DNA of 24,675 nt from Thiotrichaceae bacterium (GCA_024762625.1 JANTHA010000001.1:1-24675), one strand, 5' to 3'; counted from the stretch's first letter, positions 1-8,315 are shown. The notes: generated by a model from the sequence alone, not told the origin. Numbers and translations: made by a program.

Positions 1-971
1 GAGGCGCGCAATGAATCAACCAGCGTCTGCATGTCATCAGGCATTGCGACTTGCCAGGAAACGACTTCGCCGCTAGCCGGATGCTCAATTGTTAATTGGG
101 TAGCATGCAAGGCTTGACGAGGGAATCGCTGAATTTTTTCACGTAGCGACTCTTCCAGATTGGCGGGCACTCTTGTCCGTCCTCCATACACCCTGTCGCC
201 CACAATGGGCATATGCCGCCACGCCAGATGCACCCGGATCTGATGCGTTCTTCCTGTTTCGAGATTCACCCGAAGCAAGGTGTGTTGCAGCAGTCGCTGT
301 TCAACCCGGTAATGCGTAATCGCTGATTTACCGCCGCTATTCACTCCATTGATTTGATGCACAGTCATTTTTTTTCGATCGCGCGGATGCCGACCGATAT
401 TGGCGTCTATGGTTGACCCTGCAATCACTTCTCCCGATACCAGTGCAAGATATTCGCGCTTAACCTGACGCGCCTGTAACTGATTAACCAGCGCCGTATG
501 CGCCTGCAAGGTCTTGGCGACCATCATTAATCCGGTGGTGTCCTTGTCCAGCCGATGAACAATGCCCGCCCTGGGTAAATGTTTTTGCTGTTCATTATGC
601 GCCAGCAAGCCATTCACCAGGGTGCCTGTTTGATTCCCCGCACCCGGATGCACCACCAGTCCCGCCGGTTTGTTAATGACCAGTATATGTTCGTCCTCAA
701 AAACAATGTCCAGCGCAATTTCCTCTGCTTTATCCTGAGTCTGTTGCGTCAATACTGGACTAACCACAATCTCCTCGCCGCCAAGCAGCTTGTCGCGGGT
801 TTTTGCTGTCTTTCCATTAACCAGCACATGGCCGGATTTAACCCATTTCTGTAACTGGCTACGGGAATATTGAGGACAAAGCTCGGCAATCACCACATCC
901 AGGCGCTGCCCCAGTGATTCATCAGGCGCGCTGAAAATTAATTCGTCTGCAGTTGAGGATTCTGTTTCCAT
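1..971 (-). CDS. rluD: 23S rRNA pseudouridine synthase RluD (3' end cut off by window edge)
   Basis: Converts uridines 1911, 1915 and 1917 in helix 69 of 23S rRNA to pseudouridine during 50S assembly. Translating the minus strand from the ATG at 971 gives an uninterrupted frame of 323 codons that leaves the window. An S4-like RNA-binding domain covers about residues 18-80 (GQRLDVVIAE, SRSQLQKWVKSG). The catalytic domain follows, with HRLDKDTTG (nucleophilic Asp near residue 142) and ETGRTHQIRVH. The family is usually about 325 residues, so only around ten are missing. The ribosome binding site is weak. Divergent bamD is the same neighbour as in Escherichia coli, which supports RluD over RluA or RluC. 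Confidence 0.95.
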   Translation of the reverse strand, partial: METESSTADELIFSAPDESLGQRLDVVIAELCPQYSRSQLQKWVKSGHVLVNGKTAKTRDKLLGGEEIVVSPVLTQQTQDKAEEIALDIVFEDEHILVINKPAGLVVHPGAGNQTGTLVNGLLAHNEQQKHLPRAGIVHRLDKDTTGLMMVAKTLQAHTALVNQLQARQVKREYLALVSGEVIAGSTIDANIGRHPRDRKKMTVHQINGVNSGGKSAITHYRVEQRLLQHTLLRVNLETGRTHQIRVHLAWRHMPIVGDRVYGGRTRVPANLEESLREKIQRFPRQALHATQLTIEHPASGEVVSWQVAMPDDMQTLVDSLRA

Positions 972-1010
972 GCGGTTTTGTGGATGATGTTTAAATCTGA
1001 TTTATACTGT

Positions 1011-1038
1011 ATAATAACGCCGCATAAAAAGCAGTTAA
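1011..1038 (-). promoter_or_regulatory. candidate rluD promoter, overlapping a divergent -10 box
   Basis: On the minus strand TTAACT (1033-1038) and TATTAT (1011-1016) are 16 bases apart, a plausible sigma70 pair about 40 bases upstream of rluD. On the plus strand a perfect TATAAT lies at 1010-1015 without a clear -35, so a divergent start towards bamD is possible. Based on motif match only. Confidence 0.35.
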
Positions 1039-1062
1039 TATCAGGAAATTAATGCTTAAGAA

Positions 1063-1115
1063 CGTCTTTATTGATGAAGAGTTAATGAAGAATTAATGAA
1101 AGATTAATAAAGACG
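1063..1115. promoter_or_regulatory. 11-bp iterated TTAAT hexamers inside an inverted repeat (candidate operator)
   Basis: Three hexamers, GTTAAT (1081-1086), ATTAAT (1092-1097) and ATTAAT (1103-1108), are each separated by five bases, giving an exact 11-bp pitch. They sit between the arms of a perfect 10-bp inverted repeat (1063-1072 and 1106-1115). Hexamer-N5-hexamer is the usual layout of OmpR/PhoB-family response regulator sites, for example PmrA-type TTAA boxes. Identifying it as such a site is inference. It lies between rluD and bamD and could serve either gene. Confidence 0.4.
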
Positions 1116-1135
1116 CCCTGAACTAAAAATACATA

Positions 1136-1244
1136 AACTACTCAGTAAATCTCATCAATTGCACGGCTTGCTTTCCTTTTTTATGCCATCAAAACGAAAG
1201 GGCGCAAACCAGTGTATAAGTTTATATACTGAGACTGAGTAGTT
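1136..1244. repeat. 11-bp inverted repeat in the bamD leader region
   Basis: AACTACTCAGT at 1136-1146 is perfectly complementary to ACTGAGTAGTT at 1234-1244, with an 87-base loop. The right arm ends 28 bases before the bamD start. It could fold in a long bamD leader or be chance. Apart from this pair, the iterated hexamers and the promoter boxes, nothing else is recognised in 972-1272. Confidence 0.3.
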
Positions 1245-1272
1245 ACCAATTACAACCACGGGCTTACGGCAC

Positions 1273-2070
1273 ATGACATATAAAAGAACACTGACGCGAA
1301 TATCTTCAATAGCAATGCTGACCTTATTGGTTTTCTCTCTCTCGGCTTGCTCCTTGTTTAGCCAGAAAAAAAGCCGCGCTGATTTAAACTCAACCGCTTC
1401 CGCCGAGCAGCTGTTACGCATCGCCCGAAACTCATTGAAACACGCCGATTTTGAAGAAGCCATTAAACAGTACGAAACACTGGAAGCGCGTTACCCATTG
1501 GGTCGCTATGCGCAACAGGCGCTACTGGAGCAGGCCTACGCCTATTACAAATTTGACGAGCCCGACACGGCGCTGGACACAATCGACCGCTATATGCGAC
1601 TCTATCCGCGCAGTCCGAAAATGGATTATGCACTCTATTTAAGAGGGCTGATTAATTTCACCCGCGGCGGCAGCATTATCGACAAAGTGTTTCCGCGTAA
1701 TTTTTCCGACCTGGATAATGTCCGCCAAAAGGAAGCCTTTCACGATTTTTCACAGTTAGTAACGCGCCATCCCGGCAGCCCGTACGCCGCCGACGCAAAA
1801 AAACGTTTGCATTTCCTGAAAAACTCACTGGGCGCCAACGAAATCAATATAGCCAAATATTATTACAAGCGCGGCGCCTATCTCGCCGCCTTTAACCGGG
1901 CTGAATATACAATTCAACACCATCAGGGCACGCCCGCGGTGATAGAAGCATTACAACTAAAAATCTGCGCCGCCAACAAGCTGGGCAAAAAAGATCTCGC
2001 GAACGACACCCTGCGCGTACTCAAACTCAATTTCCCGACCAAAAGCAAATTTAACTGCGATTTTAAATAA
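1273..2070 (+). CDS. bamD: outer membrane assembly lipoprotein BamD
   Basis: Essential lipoprotein of the BAM complex, anchored in the inner leaflet of the outer membrane, which inserts beta-barrel proteins with BamA. The protein has 265 residues, close to the family norm of about 245. It begins with a lipoprotein signal peptide: basic N-terminus, hydrophobic run LTLLVFSL, then lipobox LSAC with the lipidated Cys at residue 26. The mature part carries TPR-like helices (residues about 42-250), including the typical LEARYPLGRYAQQALLEQAY segment and a YALYLRGL motif. The start has little Shine-Dalgarno signal, but the signal peptide fixes it. It diverges from rluD and converges on radC without an obvious terminator. 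Confidence 0.95.
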   Translation: MTYKRTLTRISSIAMLTLLVFSLSACSLFSQKKSRADLNSTASAEQLLRIARNSLKHADFEEAIKQYETLEARYPLGRYAQQALLEQAYAYYKFDEPDTALDTIDRYMRLYPRSPKMDYALYLRGLINFTRGGSIIDKVFPRNFSDLDNVRQKEAFHDFSQLVTRHPGSPYAADAKKRLHFLKNSLGANEINIAKYYYKRGAYLAAFNRAEYTIQHHQGTPAVIEALQLKICAANKLGKKDLANDTLRVLKLNFPTKSKFNCDFK

Positions 2071-2190
2071 ATAATAGGTTTAACCATGAACAACATCAGG
2101 CGTTTTTAAACATAACGTCCTGCTAATGTATTTATCCGCTTCATGGTATAAAAGAATGAGTCAAAGCGCGTAAGCTACATAATGCGCAAG

Positions 2191-2862
2191 CTACAAAAAA
2201 CCACGCTCGGCAAAGGAAGTCACCTCATCGCCGATAATAAAATGGTCAAGCAAACGCACATCAATCAGCCCCAAAGCATGTTTCAACTTGTCCGTAATCA
2301 TCTGATCAGACTGACTCGGCTCGGCTACGCCGGACGGATGATTGTGCGCCAGTACGATGGCGGCGGCGTTATGGTGCAAAGCGCGGCGCACAACTTCGCG
2401 CGGGTGCACCGTAGAGCTATCAATGGTGCCGCGAAACAACTCCTCGTATTTGATCACCCGGTGTTTATTATCCAGAAACAGACAGGCGAACACTTCAAAG
2501 GGGTATTTCTGCAAGCTGGACTTTAAATAGTTTTTTACGTCATCCACACTGTTGAGCGCATCGCCTCGCTGCATTCTTTCACTCAAATAGCGGCGGCTCA
2601 TTTCCACCACCGCCTGCAACTGCACATATTTCGCCTGTCCAACGCCTTTGCTTTGGCAAAATTGCTGTTCATTGGCGGAAAGTAATTGCGACAGTCCGCC
2701 GCTTTCGGATAATAGGTTTCTGGCGAGATCAACCGCAGAAAAACCTTTTACGCCGGTGCGTAAGAAAATCGCCAGCAATTCGGCATCAGAAAGCGCCTCT
2801 GCGCCTTTTAACAATAATTTTTCGCGCGGCCTTTCTTCTTCGGCCCAGTCGCTGATAGCCAT
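2191..2862 (-). CDS. radC: RadC / JAMM-domain DNA repair-associated protein
   Basis: RadC-family protein of uncertain biochemical role, historically linked to DNA repair. I chose the ATG at 2862, giving 223 residues beginning [17 protein letters not shown]. This matches the usual RadC start and length (about 222), and AGGG lies 10 bases upstream. A longer frame from 2889 would add nine unconserved residues. An N-terminal helix-hairpin-helix region ([12 protein letters not shown]) is followed by the JAMM/MPN metal site: HNHPSG at about 173-178 with the downstream Asp in EPSQSD. It diverges from coaBC with only 35 bases between starts, so the two promoters must overlap each other's coding starts. 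Confidence 0.93.
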   Translation of the reverse strand: MAISDWAEEERPREKLLLKGAEALSDAELLAIFLRTGVKGFSAVDLARNLLSESGGLSQLLSANEQQFCQSKGVGQAKYVQLQAVVEMSRRYLSERMQRGDALNSVDDVKNYLKSSLQKYPFEVFACLFLDNKHRVIKYEELFRGTIDSSTVHPREVVRRALHHNAAAIVLAHNHPSGVAEPSQSDQMITDKLKHALGLIDVRLLDHFIIGDEVTSFAERGFL

Positions 2863-2884
2863 AACAATAAAACCCTGTTTTTGG

Positions 2885-2890
2885 TACAAT
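2885..2890 (+). promoter_or_regulatory. candidate -10 box giving a leaderless or near-leaderless coaBC transcript
   Basis: TACAAT at 2885-2890 ends seven bases before the coaBC ATG at 2898, and no Shine-Dalgarno sequence precedes that ATG. A start site 6-7 bases after the -10 would fall on or next to the A of the ATG. The -35 (around 2862-2867) is poor. Inference from spacing only. Confidence 0.35.
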
Positions 2891-2897
2891 TGATATT

Positions 2898-4178
2898 ATG
2901 TCAGAAGCAAACAAAAAACGAATCCTGATCGCGATAAGCGGTGGTATTGCCGCCTATAAAACAGCCGAATTGGTGCGCAAGCTCAAAAAAGACGACTTTG
3001 AAGTGCGCGTCTGCATGAGCCGAGCCGCCTGTGAATTCATAACGCCGTTGACCATGCAGGCGCTTTCCGGCAACCCGGTGCATACCGATTTGCTTGATCC
3101 GACCGCCGAAGCCGGCATGGGTCATATTGAACTGGCGCGCTGGGCCGATATGATCATGATCGCGCCCGCCAGCGCCAATATCATGGCCAAACTGGCCCAT
3201 GGCATTGCGGATGATCTTACAACAACTCTCTGTCTCGCCAGCGAAGCGCCGCTTCATCTGGCGCCCGCCATGAACCGCATCATGTGGCAAAATCCGGCAA
3301 CCCGGGCCAATGCTGAATTATTAGCAGAACGCGGCATCACCCTGCATGGCCCCGCCAGTGGCGAACAGGCCTGTGGCGAAAGCGGCGCCGGCCGCATGCT
3401 GGAAGCCGCGGAACTGGCTGACATCATTCGACGCCAGTTTGCGACAAACAATCGTAATAATAATAATGATGATGATGATGATGATGAAAATGATAGTGAC
3501 GATGATAAGGTGCTGAGCAACCCGCTTGAAAACAAACAGGTTCTGATTACCGCTGGCCCCACGCGGGAAGCCATTGATCCGGTGCGCTTTATCAGCAATC
3601 GCAGCTCGGGAAAAATGGGATATGCGCTGGCCGAAGCCGCGCGCGATCTTGGCGCTCATGTCACCTTGATTTCCGGCCCAGTGGCGCTGGAGGCTCCTCA
3701 AGGCGTCACAGTCTTAGCGGTGGAATCCGCACAGGAGATGCATCAAAAAGCGCTGCAACAGGCTCAGTCAGCTGATATTTTTATCGCAACAGCCGCCGTT
3801 TCCGACTATGCGCCGAAACAGCAGGCCACACAGAAAATCAAAAAGCAGGCGCAAGAAATAACGCTGGAGCTTACTCAAAACCCGGACATTTTATCGGATG
3901 TCAGCCGCCAATACCCTAGTCTGTTTACAGTCGGTTTTGCGGCGGAAACCGAAAAGCTGATCAAACACGCCGAAGACAAACTGAAACGTAAAAAACTGGA
4001 CATGATCGTCGCTAATCCGGTTGGAGACAACCAAGGATTCGATCAGGACACCAATCAGGTTGAAATAATCTGGGATCAGGGACAATTATCGTTACCCGAA
4101 CAAGCAAAAAGCGCATTGGCAAAAGAAATCATGCAAATTGTTAGCCAACGCTTCGCAAACCATCCGATACTGGTTTAA
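2898..4178 (+). CDS. coaBC: bifunctional phosphopantothenoylcysteine decarboxylase / phosphopantothenate-cysteine ligase
   Basis: Catalyses two successive steps of coenzyme A synthesis: CoaB ligates cysteine to 4'-phosphopantothenate using CTP, and the FMN-dependent CoaC domain decarboxylates the product. CoaC (about 1-180) shows the catalytic His in [10 protein letters not shown] (H76), the PAMN motif and the substrate clamp [14 protein letters not shown]. CoaB (about 205-420) shows [24 protein letters not shown] and KIKKQ. At 426 residues it is slightly longer than E. coli Dfp (about 406), because the inter-domain linker carries an Asn/Asp run (residues 184-203) from trinucleotide repeats. 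Followed after 38 bases by dut, probably in one operon. Confidence 0.96.
   Translation: MSEANKKRILIAISGGIAAYKTAELVRKLKKDDFEVRVCMSRAACEFITPLTMQALSGNPVHTDLLDPTAEAGMGHIELARWADMIMIAPASANIMAKLAHGIADDLTTTLCLASEAPLHLAPAMNRIMWQNPATRANAELLAERGITLHGPASGEQACGESGAGRMLEAAELADIIRRQFATNNRNNNNDDDDDDENDSDDDKVLSNPLENKQVLITAGPTREAIDPVRFISNRSSGKMGYALAEAARDLGAHVTLISGPVALEAPQGVTVLAVESAQEMHQKALQQAQSADIFIATAAVSDYAPKQQATQKIKKQAQEITLELTQNPDILSDVSRQYPSLFTVGFAAETEKLIKHAEDKLKRKKLDMIVANPVGDNQGFDQDTNQVEIIWDQGQLSLPEQAKSALAKEIMQIVSQRFANHPILV
3456..3485 (+). repeat. in-frame trinucleotide microsatellite (AAT)4(GAT)6 within coaBC
   Basis: Four AAT units (3456-3467) are followed directly by six GAT units (3468-3485), with a degenerate GAT-rich tail to about 3508. 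They encode N187-190 and D191-196 of CoaBC, then a mixed Asp/Asn/Ser run, between the two enzyme domains. Gain or loss of units would keep the frame. Confidence 0.9.
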
Positions 4179-4216
4179 ACTCTTTTCACATTCAAGCTTT
4201 CAAACAGGACACGACA

Positions 4217-4675
4217 TTGAATCATAGTATTGACTACAAAATACTGGATAGGCGCATCGGCGACACCATCCCCCTGCCCTCCTATGCGACTGAAGGCTCT
4301 GCCGGCATGGATTTACGCGCCTGCATTGACGAACCTCTGACTATCAAGCCCGGTGAGACGCAGCTGATTCCAACCGGCCTGGCGATCCATATTTCCGATC
4401 CCGGGCTTGCCGCCGCGATTCTGCCCCGCTCCGGCCTAGGTCATAAACACGGCATTGTGCTTGGAAACCTGGTTGGTTTGATCGACTCTGACTATCAGGG
4501 GCAATTATTCATTTCCTGCTGGAATCGCGGCAATAGCGAATTCACCATCGAATGTGGCGACCGCATCGCACAACTGGTAATACTGCCCGTGATCCAGGTC
4601 GCGCTTAACCGCGTTGAATCGTTTGATGAAAGTAAACGCGGCGCAGGCGGCTTTGGGCATTCCGGCAAAAACTAA
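4217..4675 (+). CDS. dut: deoxyuridine 5'-triphosphate nucleotidohydrolase (dUTPase)
   Basis: Hydrolyses dUTP to dUMP and pyrophosphate, keeping uracil out of DNA and supplying dUMP for thymidylate synthesis. The 152-residue protein carries the trimeric dUTPase motifs in order: AGMDLRA (motif 1), [12 protein letters not shown] (2), [10 protein letters not shown] (3), [10 protein letters not shown] (4) and the C-terminal GGFGHSGKN (5, the arm that closes on the substrate). The start is a TTG: AGGA at 4206-4209 lies seven bases upstream, and the N-terminus VDYKILD-like segment then aligns with E. coli Dut at the expected length. It follows coaBC and precedes algC, a common gammaproteobacterial order. 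Confidence 0.96.
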   Translation: MNHSIDYKILDRRIGDTIPLPSYATEGSAGMDLRACIDEPLTIKPGETQLIPTGLAIHISDPGLAAAILPRSGLGHKHGIVLGNLVGLIDSDYQGQLFISCWNRGNSEFTIECGDRIAQLVILPVIQVALNRVESFDESKRGAGGFGHSGKN

Positions 4676-4718
4676 CTGTTCTTTTCAGGAAAAAGCAGGC
4701 AACAAATAACAGGCAACC

Positions 4719-6149
4719 ATGTCAGCCTCCATTAACGCAATTAACATTTCAAAAACTATTTTCCGCAACTACGATATCCGCGGACAGATCGGCAGGGAAT
4801 GGTGCCTCAACAATGATTTCGGCGACGCCTATCTGATCGGCCAGGCCATTGGCGGCCAACTCGACAGACGCGGCTCAAATCATATTATTATCGGCCGCGA
4901 TGGTCGCGAATCAAGCCCCGCCATTGCTGAACAATTAACCCAGGGTATGCTTTCCTGTGGTTGTAAAGTCACCGACATCGGAATCGTCGCAACGCCGGCA
5001 TTATATTTTTCCATCGAAAAACTAGGGATACCCAACGCCGTCATGGTCACTGGCAGTCATAACCCGCCGGATCACAACGGTATAAAAATCGTTTACGAAT
5101 CCGCGCCGTTGAGCGGGCCTGGGATTGAAAGTCTTTACTATGACATCAAGATTGGCGGTTTTCCCGAGAAAAAAGGCAAACTGCTGCATTATGACAATAT
5201 CATTGGCGATTACCAGCAGGCCATTATCGACAATATTGAAACCCGACTATCAGACAAGCCGCTAAAAGTTGGTATTGACTGTGGCAATGGCGCAACCTCG
5301 CTGTTCTCCGAAACCCTGTTCAGACAACTAGGGCATGATGTCTATCCATTATACTGTGAACTGGACGGACGCTTCCCGAATCATTCTCCGGATCCCACCG
5401 TGCCGGACAATTTGCGCCCGCTGGCTGATCTGGTCAAACAGAAAAAACTTGATCTCGGCATCGCTTTTGACGGCGACGGCGACCGCATGATCGCCATCGA
5501 CGCCGCAGGCAAAATTATCTGGCCGGATCGCATCATGATGTTGCTGGCCCGTGAGATTCTTGAGAAACAAGCTTCCGCACGCGTCATTTTCGACGTCAAA
5601 TGCAGTTACCTGTTGCCACGTTTTGTACAAAAGGCCGGCGGACAGCCCGCCATGTGCGCCAGTGGTCATTCCATTCTGAAAATGCACATGACCCGTCTTG
5701 ACGCCGCCATGGGCGGCGAATTCAGCGGTCATATCGTACTGCGCGACCGCTGGTCCAACTTTGATGATGGGCCTTACGTCGCGGCGCGTCTGCTGGAAAC
5801 CTTGAGCAGATACCGACAACAGGGAAGCAGCCCGAGCGAAGTCTTTGCAAGCATTCCGGACAGCTATTCCACACCCGAATTCACACTCGCCTGCGACAGC
5901 CCCGGGCAGGCCAACTCGATTCTGGACGACTTCATCCAGCACGCCAATTTTCCTGGCGCCAGACTCTCACTGGTGGACGGCATCCGCGTTGATTACGACG
6001 ACGGCTGGGGTCTGATGCGCTGCTCCAACACCAGCGCCTGCCTGACCTTTCGTTTTGAAGCGGAAACGCCACAACGACTTGACGAAATCGAGCAGCAATT
6101 CAGAGCTGTTTTTGACAGGCTGGAGTCCTGCGGCGAACTACCGTTTTGA
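4719..6149 (+). CDS. algC: phosphomannomutase / phosphoglucomutase, AlgC type
   Basis: Interconverts the 1- and 6-phosphates of mannose and glucose, feeding GDP-mannose and UDP-glucose synthesis for lipopolysaccharide and exopolysaccharide. The 476-residue protein has the four alpha-D-phosphohexomutase domains. Domain 1 contains TGSHNPP with the phosphorylated Ser at 113. The metal loop is DGDGDR at 251-256, the sugar-binding loop is GEFSGH at 333-338, and the phosphate-binding loop is RCSNTSACL at 434-442. The last differs from the usual SNT-x-P form by having Ala where Pro is expected. Its position after coaBC-dut matches Pseudomonas algC. Third gene of the likely operon, 43 bases after dut. 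Confidence 0.93.
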   Translation: MSASINAINISKTIFRNYDIRGQIGREWCLNNDFGDAYLIGQAIGGQLDRRGSNHIIIGRDGRESSPAIAEQLTQGMLSCGCKVTDIGIVATPALYFSIEKLGIPNAVMVTGSHNPPDHNGIKIVYESAPLSGPGIESLYYDIKIGGFPEKKGKLLHYDNIIGDYQQAIIDNIETRLSDKPLKVGIDCGNGATSLFSETLFRQLGHDVYPLYCELDGRFPNHSPDPTVPDNLRPLADLVKQKKLDLGIAFDGDGDRMIAIDAAGKIIWPDRIMMLLAREILEKQASARVIFDVKCSYLLPRFVQKAGGQPAMCASGHSILKMHMTRLDAAMGGEFSGHIVLRDRWSNFDDGPYVAARLLETLSRYRQQGSSPSEVFASIPDSYSTPEFTLACDSPGQANSILDDFIQHANFPGARLSLVDGIRVDYDDGWGLMRCSNTSACLTFRFEAETPQRLDEIEQQFRAVFDRLESCGELPF

Positions 6150-6160
6150 TGTACTGACAA

Positions 6161-6658
6161 TTATAGAATCACTGGCCGATCCGGCAGTTCATTTTTGTCA
6201 TTCTGCCTGTACGGAAAATGCTGTTCCAGCAACTTGCCGATTTCTTCTATCCCTTCAAGCACGCCATCGCCAAAATGGCCAGCTTTAAAGCGGCCTTGCA
6301 TCATCGCACAGATACGGCGCCATTCTGATTCGCCGACCACCTTGTTGATATTCCTGTCCGCCACAATCTCTACCCTCTGATCGGCCAGCAACAGATAAAT
6401 CAGTACGCCATTATTGTTTTCAGTATCCCAGACGCGCAGCAGTGAAAACACCTCCAGAGCACGTTCCGACATGGATTCATCGCGCCACAAGGCCTTGAGC
6501 GGCAAGGCAGTTTCAATGGCGAAACGGATTTCACCCGAATGCCGGGCTTCGGACTGTTTAATGGCGGCTTCGATTTTTTCTAGTTCATACGCGGGGAAAG
6601 CCCGACGCAACCACCAGCCTGGATAAAAAAGGTGTTTGAAGATGCGTTTTATATTCAT
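6161..6658 (-). CDS. TPM-domain protein, short form without signal peptide
   Basis: A 165-residue protein with a TPM (TLP18.3/Psb32/MOLO-1) fold across about residues 25-150: SGEIRFAIETALP, a VWDTENNNGVLIYLLLADQRVEIVADRNI core, and a C-terminal FGDGVLEGIEEIGKLL helix. Some family members have acid phosphatase activity, but the role here is unknown. There is no signal peptide. The N-terminus holds an aromatic and basic stretch (FYPGWWLRRAF) that could touch the membrane. It is the last gene of the lemA cluster, 15 bases after the larger TPM gene, and converges on algC with 11 bases between stops and no visible terminator. Confidence 0.85.
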   Translation of the reverse strand: MNIKRIFKHLFYPGWWLRRAFPAYELEKIEAAIKQSEARHSGEIRFAIETALPLKALWRDESMSERALEVFSLLRVWDTENNNGVLIYLLLADQRVEIVADRNINKVVGESEWRRICAMMQGRFKAGHFGDGVLEGIEEIGKLLEQHFPYRQNDKNELPDRPVIL

Positions 6659-6673
6659 ACCATATTCATACCA

Positions 6674-7552
6674 TTACCAGCCGCCCGAAGCGCCGCCGCC
6701 TCCGAAACCGCCGCCTCCTCCACTAAAGCCGCCACCGCCAAAGCCGCCTCCTCCTCCAAAACCGCCGCCAAAACCACCACCATCGGTATAACTGCGGCTA
6801 CGGGAGCCTGTCGCCATTAATGTCCAGATAGCGAGAAACAAACCGGAAATAATGGCGAAAGGGAGATTCTGGGTCATAAACCAGATCAGTCCGGCCGACC
6901 CAAGACCAACGCCGGCGACTGTCAGCAACCGCCCGATGATGCTGGCCAGAAATGGCGAAAAAACGGAGATCAGCGCTGCAATCATGATAAACATGAAGCC
7001 GAATAGGTCGCTCTGGCTGTTGCCCTGGCGTGTTGTTGGCGGCGCTAATTGTTCGCCATTAATTAAACGGATAATCTGATTAACGCCCGCAGATATGCCG
7101 CCGTAAAAATCACCCTGGCGAAACTTTGGCGCAATAAATTCGCGTATAATGCGACCAGCAACGATATCGGGAATCACGCCTTCCAGCCCATAACCGACTT
7201 CGATGCGCATTTTGTGGTCATTTTTGGCGATCAACAACAATACGCCATCGTCTATGTCTTTACGTCCCAGTTTCCAGTTTTCCACCACTCTGAGCGAGTA
7301 GTCTTCGATGCTCTCAGGCCGGGTTGTTGGCGTTATCAAGACCGCGACCTGACTGCCCTTGTTTTTTTCAAGTTGCGCCAATGCCTGCTCAAGCTGCGCC
7401 TGTTGATCAGGCGTCAGCGTCCCTGTGAGGTCAGTCACGCGCTGTTTAAGCTGCGGAACCGGGGTCAGCGTATTTACGCTATTGGATTCCGCTTCTAGTG
7501 AGGCAATCAGGCTAAAACAACAAACCAGCGCAAGGAAAAAGAACTTCTGCAC
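6674..7552 (-). CDS. TPM-domain membrane protein, YgcG type, with glycine-rich tail
   Basis: The 292-residue protein starts with a Sec signal peptide (MQKFFFLALVCCFSLIASLEA). A TPM domain follows at about 36-165, with VTDLTGTLTPDQQAQLE, GSQVAVLITPT and the conserved DDGVLLLIAKNDHKMRIEVGYGLEG segment. Then come about three hydrophobic helices (roughly 184-207, 210-228, 231-247). The C-terminus is almost only Gly and Phe with a final GGW, as in YgcG homologues. The likely topology is a periplasmic TPM domain tethered to the inner membrane. Genes of this kind commonly sit beside lemA, as here (15 bases downstream). The molecular function is not established. Confidence 0.88.
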   Translation of the reverse strand: MQKFFFLALVCCFSLIASLEAESNSVNTLTPVPQLKQRVTDLTGTLTPDQQAQLEQALAQLEKNKGSQVAVLITPTTRPESIEDYSLRVVENWKLGRKDIDDGVLLLIAKNDHKMRIEVGYGLEGVIPDIVAGRIIREFIAPKFRQGDFYGGISAGVNQIIRLINGEQLAPPTTRQGNSQSDLFGFMFIMIAALISVFSPFLASIIGRLLTVAGVGLGSAGLIWFMTQNLPFAIISGLFLAIWTLMATGSRSRSYTDGGGFGGGFGGGGGFGGGGFSGGGGGFGGGGASGGW

Positions 7553-7567
7553 GTTATTATTTGCTGT

Positions 7568-8233
7568 TTACTGAGTTGCAGGAACCGGGCTGTTATTTAT
7601 CCTGGGCGCATTCGCAGGCGGCTTCGCGCCTGGTTCAGGTGTATTAAAATTAACTGTGGGCGGCGTGCTGATCACAGCTTCATTGGCGACGCTGAAATTG
7701 GGTTTTGCCTTAAAACCAGATAGACTTGCTATGATGTTGCCCGGAAACTTACGCACCATCAGATTGTAATCTCGAACCTTTGCAATATAACGTTTACGCG
7801 CGACGGCAATGCGATTTTCCGTCCCTTCAAGCTGGGTTTGCAAGGCCAGAAAGTTCTGGTTCGATTTCAACTCCGGATAACGCTCTACAGTAACCAGCAA
7901 GCGACTCAATGCAGATCCCAGCTGGTTCTGCGCCTGGTTGAATTGCTGGAACAGCGCTGCATTATTCAATATTTCCGGGGAAACCTGGAAAGAACTCGCC
8001 TTTGCGCGCGCTTCCACCACGCCGGTCAACACATCTTTTTCCTGTTTGGCAAAACCCTTGACCGTATTGACCAGATTGGGAATCAGGTCTGCGCGACGCT
8101 GATACTGGTTAAGCACTTCTGACCAGGAAGCCTTGATGTTTTCATCCGAAGTAAGAATACGGTTATAGATGCCGACGCCATAAATGACAATTAAGGTCAG
8201 TACGGCAAGAATAATGGCGGTGATTTTTGACAT
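7568..8233 (-). CDS. lemA: LemA family membrane protein
   Basis: A 221-residue protein with one N-terminal membrane helix (IIAVLTLIVIYGVGIYN region, residues about 4-24), then the helical LemA domain with the conserved segment WSEVLNQYQRRADLIPNLV. A Pro-rich tail of about 25 residues after the usual end makes it longer than typical members (about 185-200). Function is poorly known; the family is repeatedly found with TPM-domain proteins, as here. GGAG (8241-8244) lies seven bases before the ATG and supports the start. That site is inside one arm of a 13-bp inverted repeat, so translation may be gated. Probably cotranscribed with the upstream small gene. Confidence 0.92.
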   Translation of the reverse strand: MSKITAIILAVLTLIVIYGVGIYNRILTSDENIKASWSEVLNQYQRRADLIPNLVNTVKGFAKQEKDVLTGVVEARAKASSFQVSPEILNNAALFQQFNQAQNQLGSALSRLLVTVERYPELKSNQNFLALQTQLEGTENRIAVARKRYIAKVRDYNLMVRKFPGNIIASLSGFKAKPNFSVANEAVISTPPTVNFNTPEPGAKPPANAPRINNSPVPATQ

Positions 8234-8235
8234 GA

Positions 8236-8283
8236 TTTGGCTCCAAAGCGTTATCCAGTAGTGTAAATCACTTTGGAGCCAAA
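8236..8283 (-). promoter_or_regulatory. inverted repeat covering the lemA ribosome binding site
   Basis: 8236-8248 and 8271-8283 are perfect 13-bp inverted arms with a 22-base loop. In the lemA transcript the 3' arm contains the GGAG Shine-Dalgarno seven bases before the ATG, so folding would hide it. There is no U-tract after the stem, which argues against a terminator. Each arm also contains a near-palindrome, TTTGGCTCCAAA (8236-8247) and TTTGGAGCCAAA (8272-8283), 36 bp centre to centre. A pair of protein operators is therefore an alternative. The loop contains a smaller dyad, GTG-TAAAT-CAC (8261-8271). Confidence 0.65.
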
Positions 8284-8315
8284 ATAAAACAGCCTGAATT
8301 TCCTGTCGTTGCTAA

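Noticed and set aside
2168..2195. Repeated GCG(T/C)AAGCTACA near the radC stop
   Set aside because: Two 12-base copies 16 bases apart, too short and without pairing to call a terminator or operator.
5349..5942. 197-codon minus-strand open frame
   Set aside because: Antisense to the active-site part of algC; no ribosome binding site or recognised motif.
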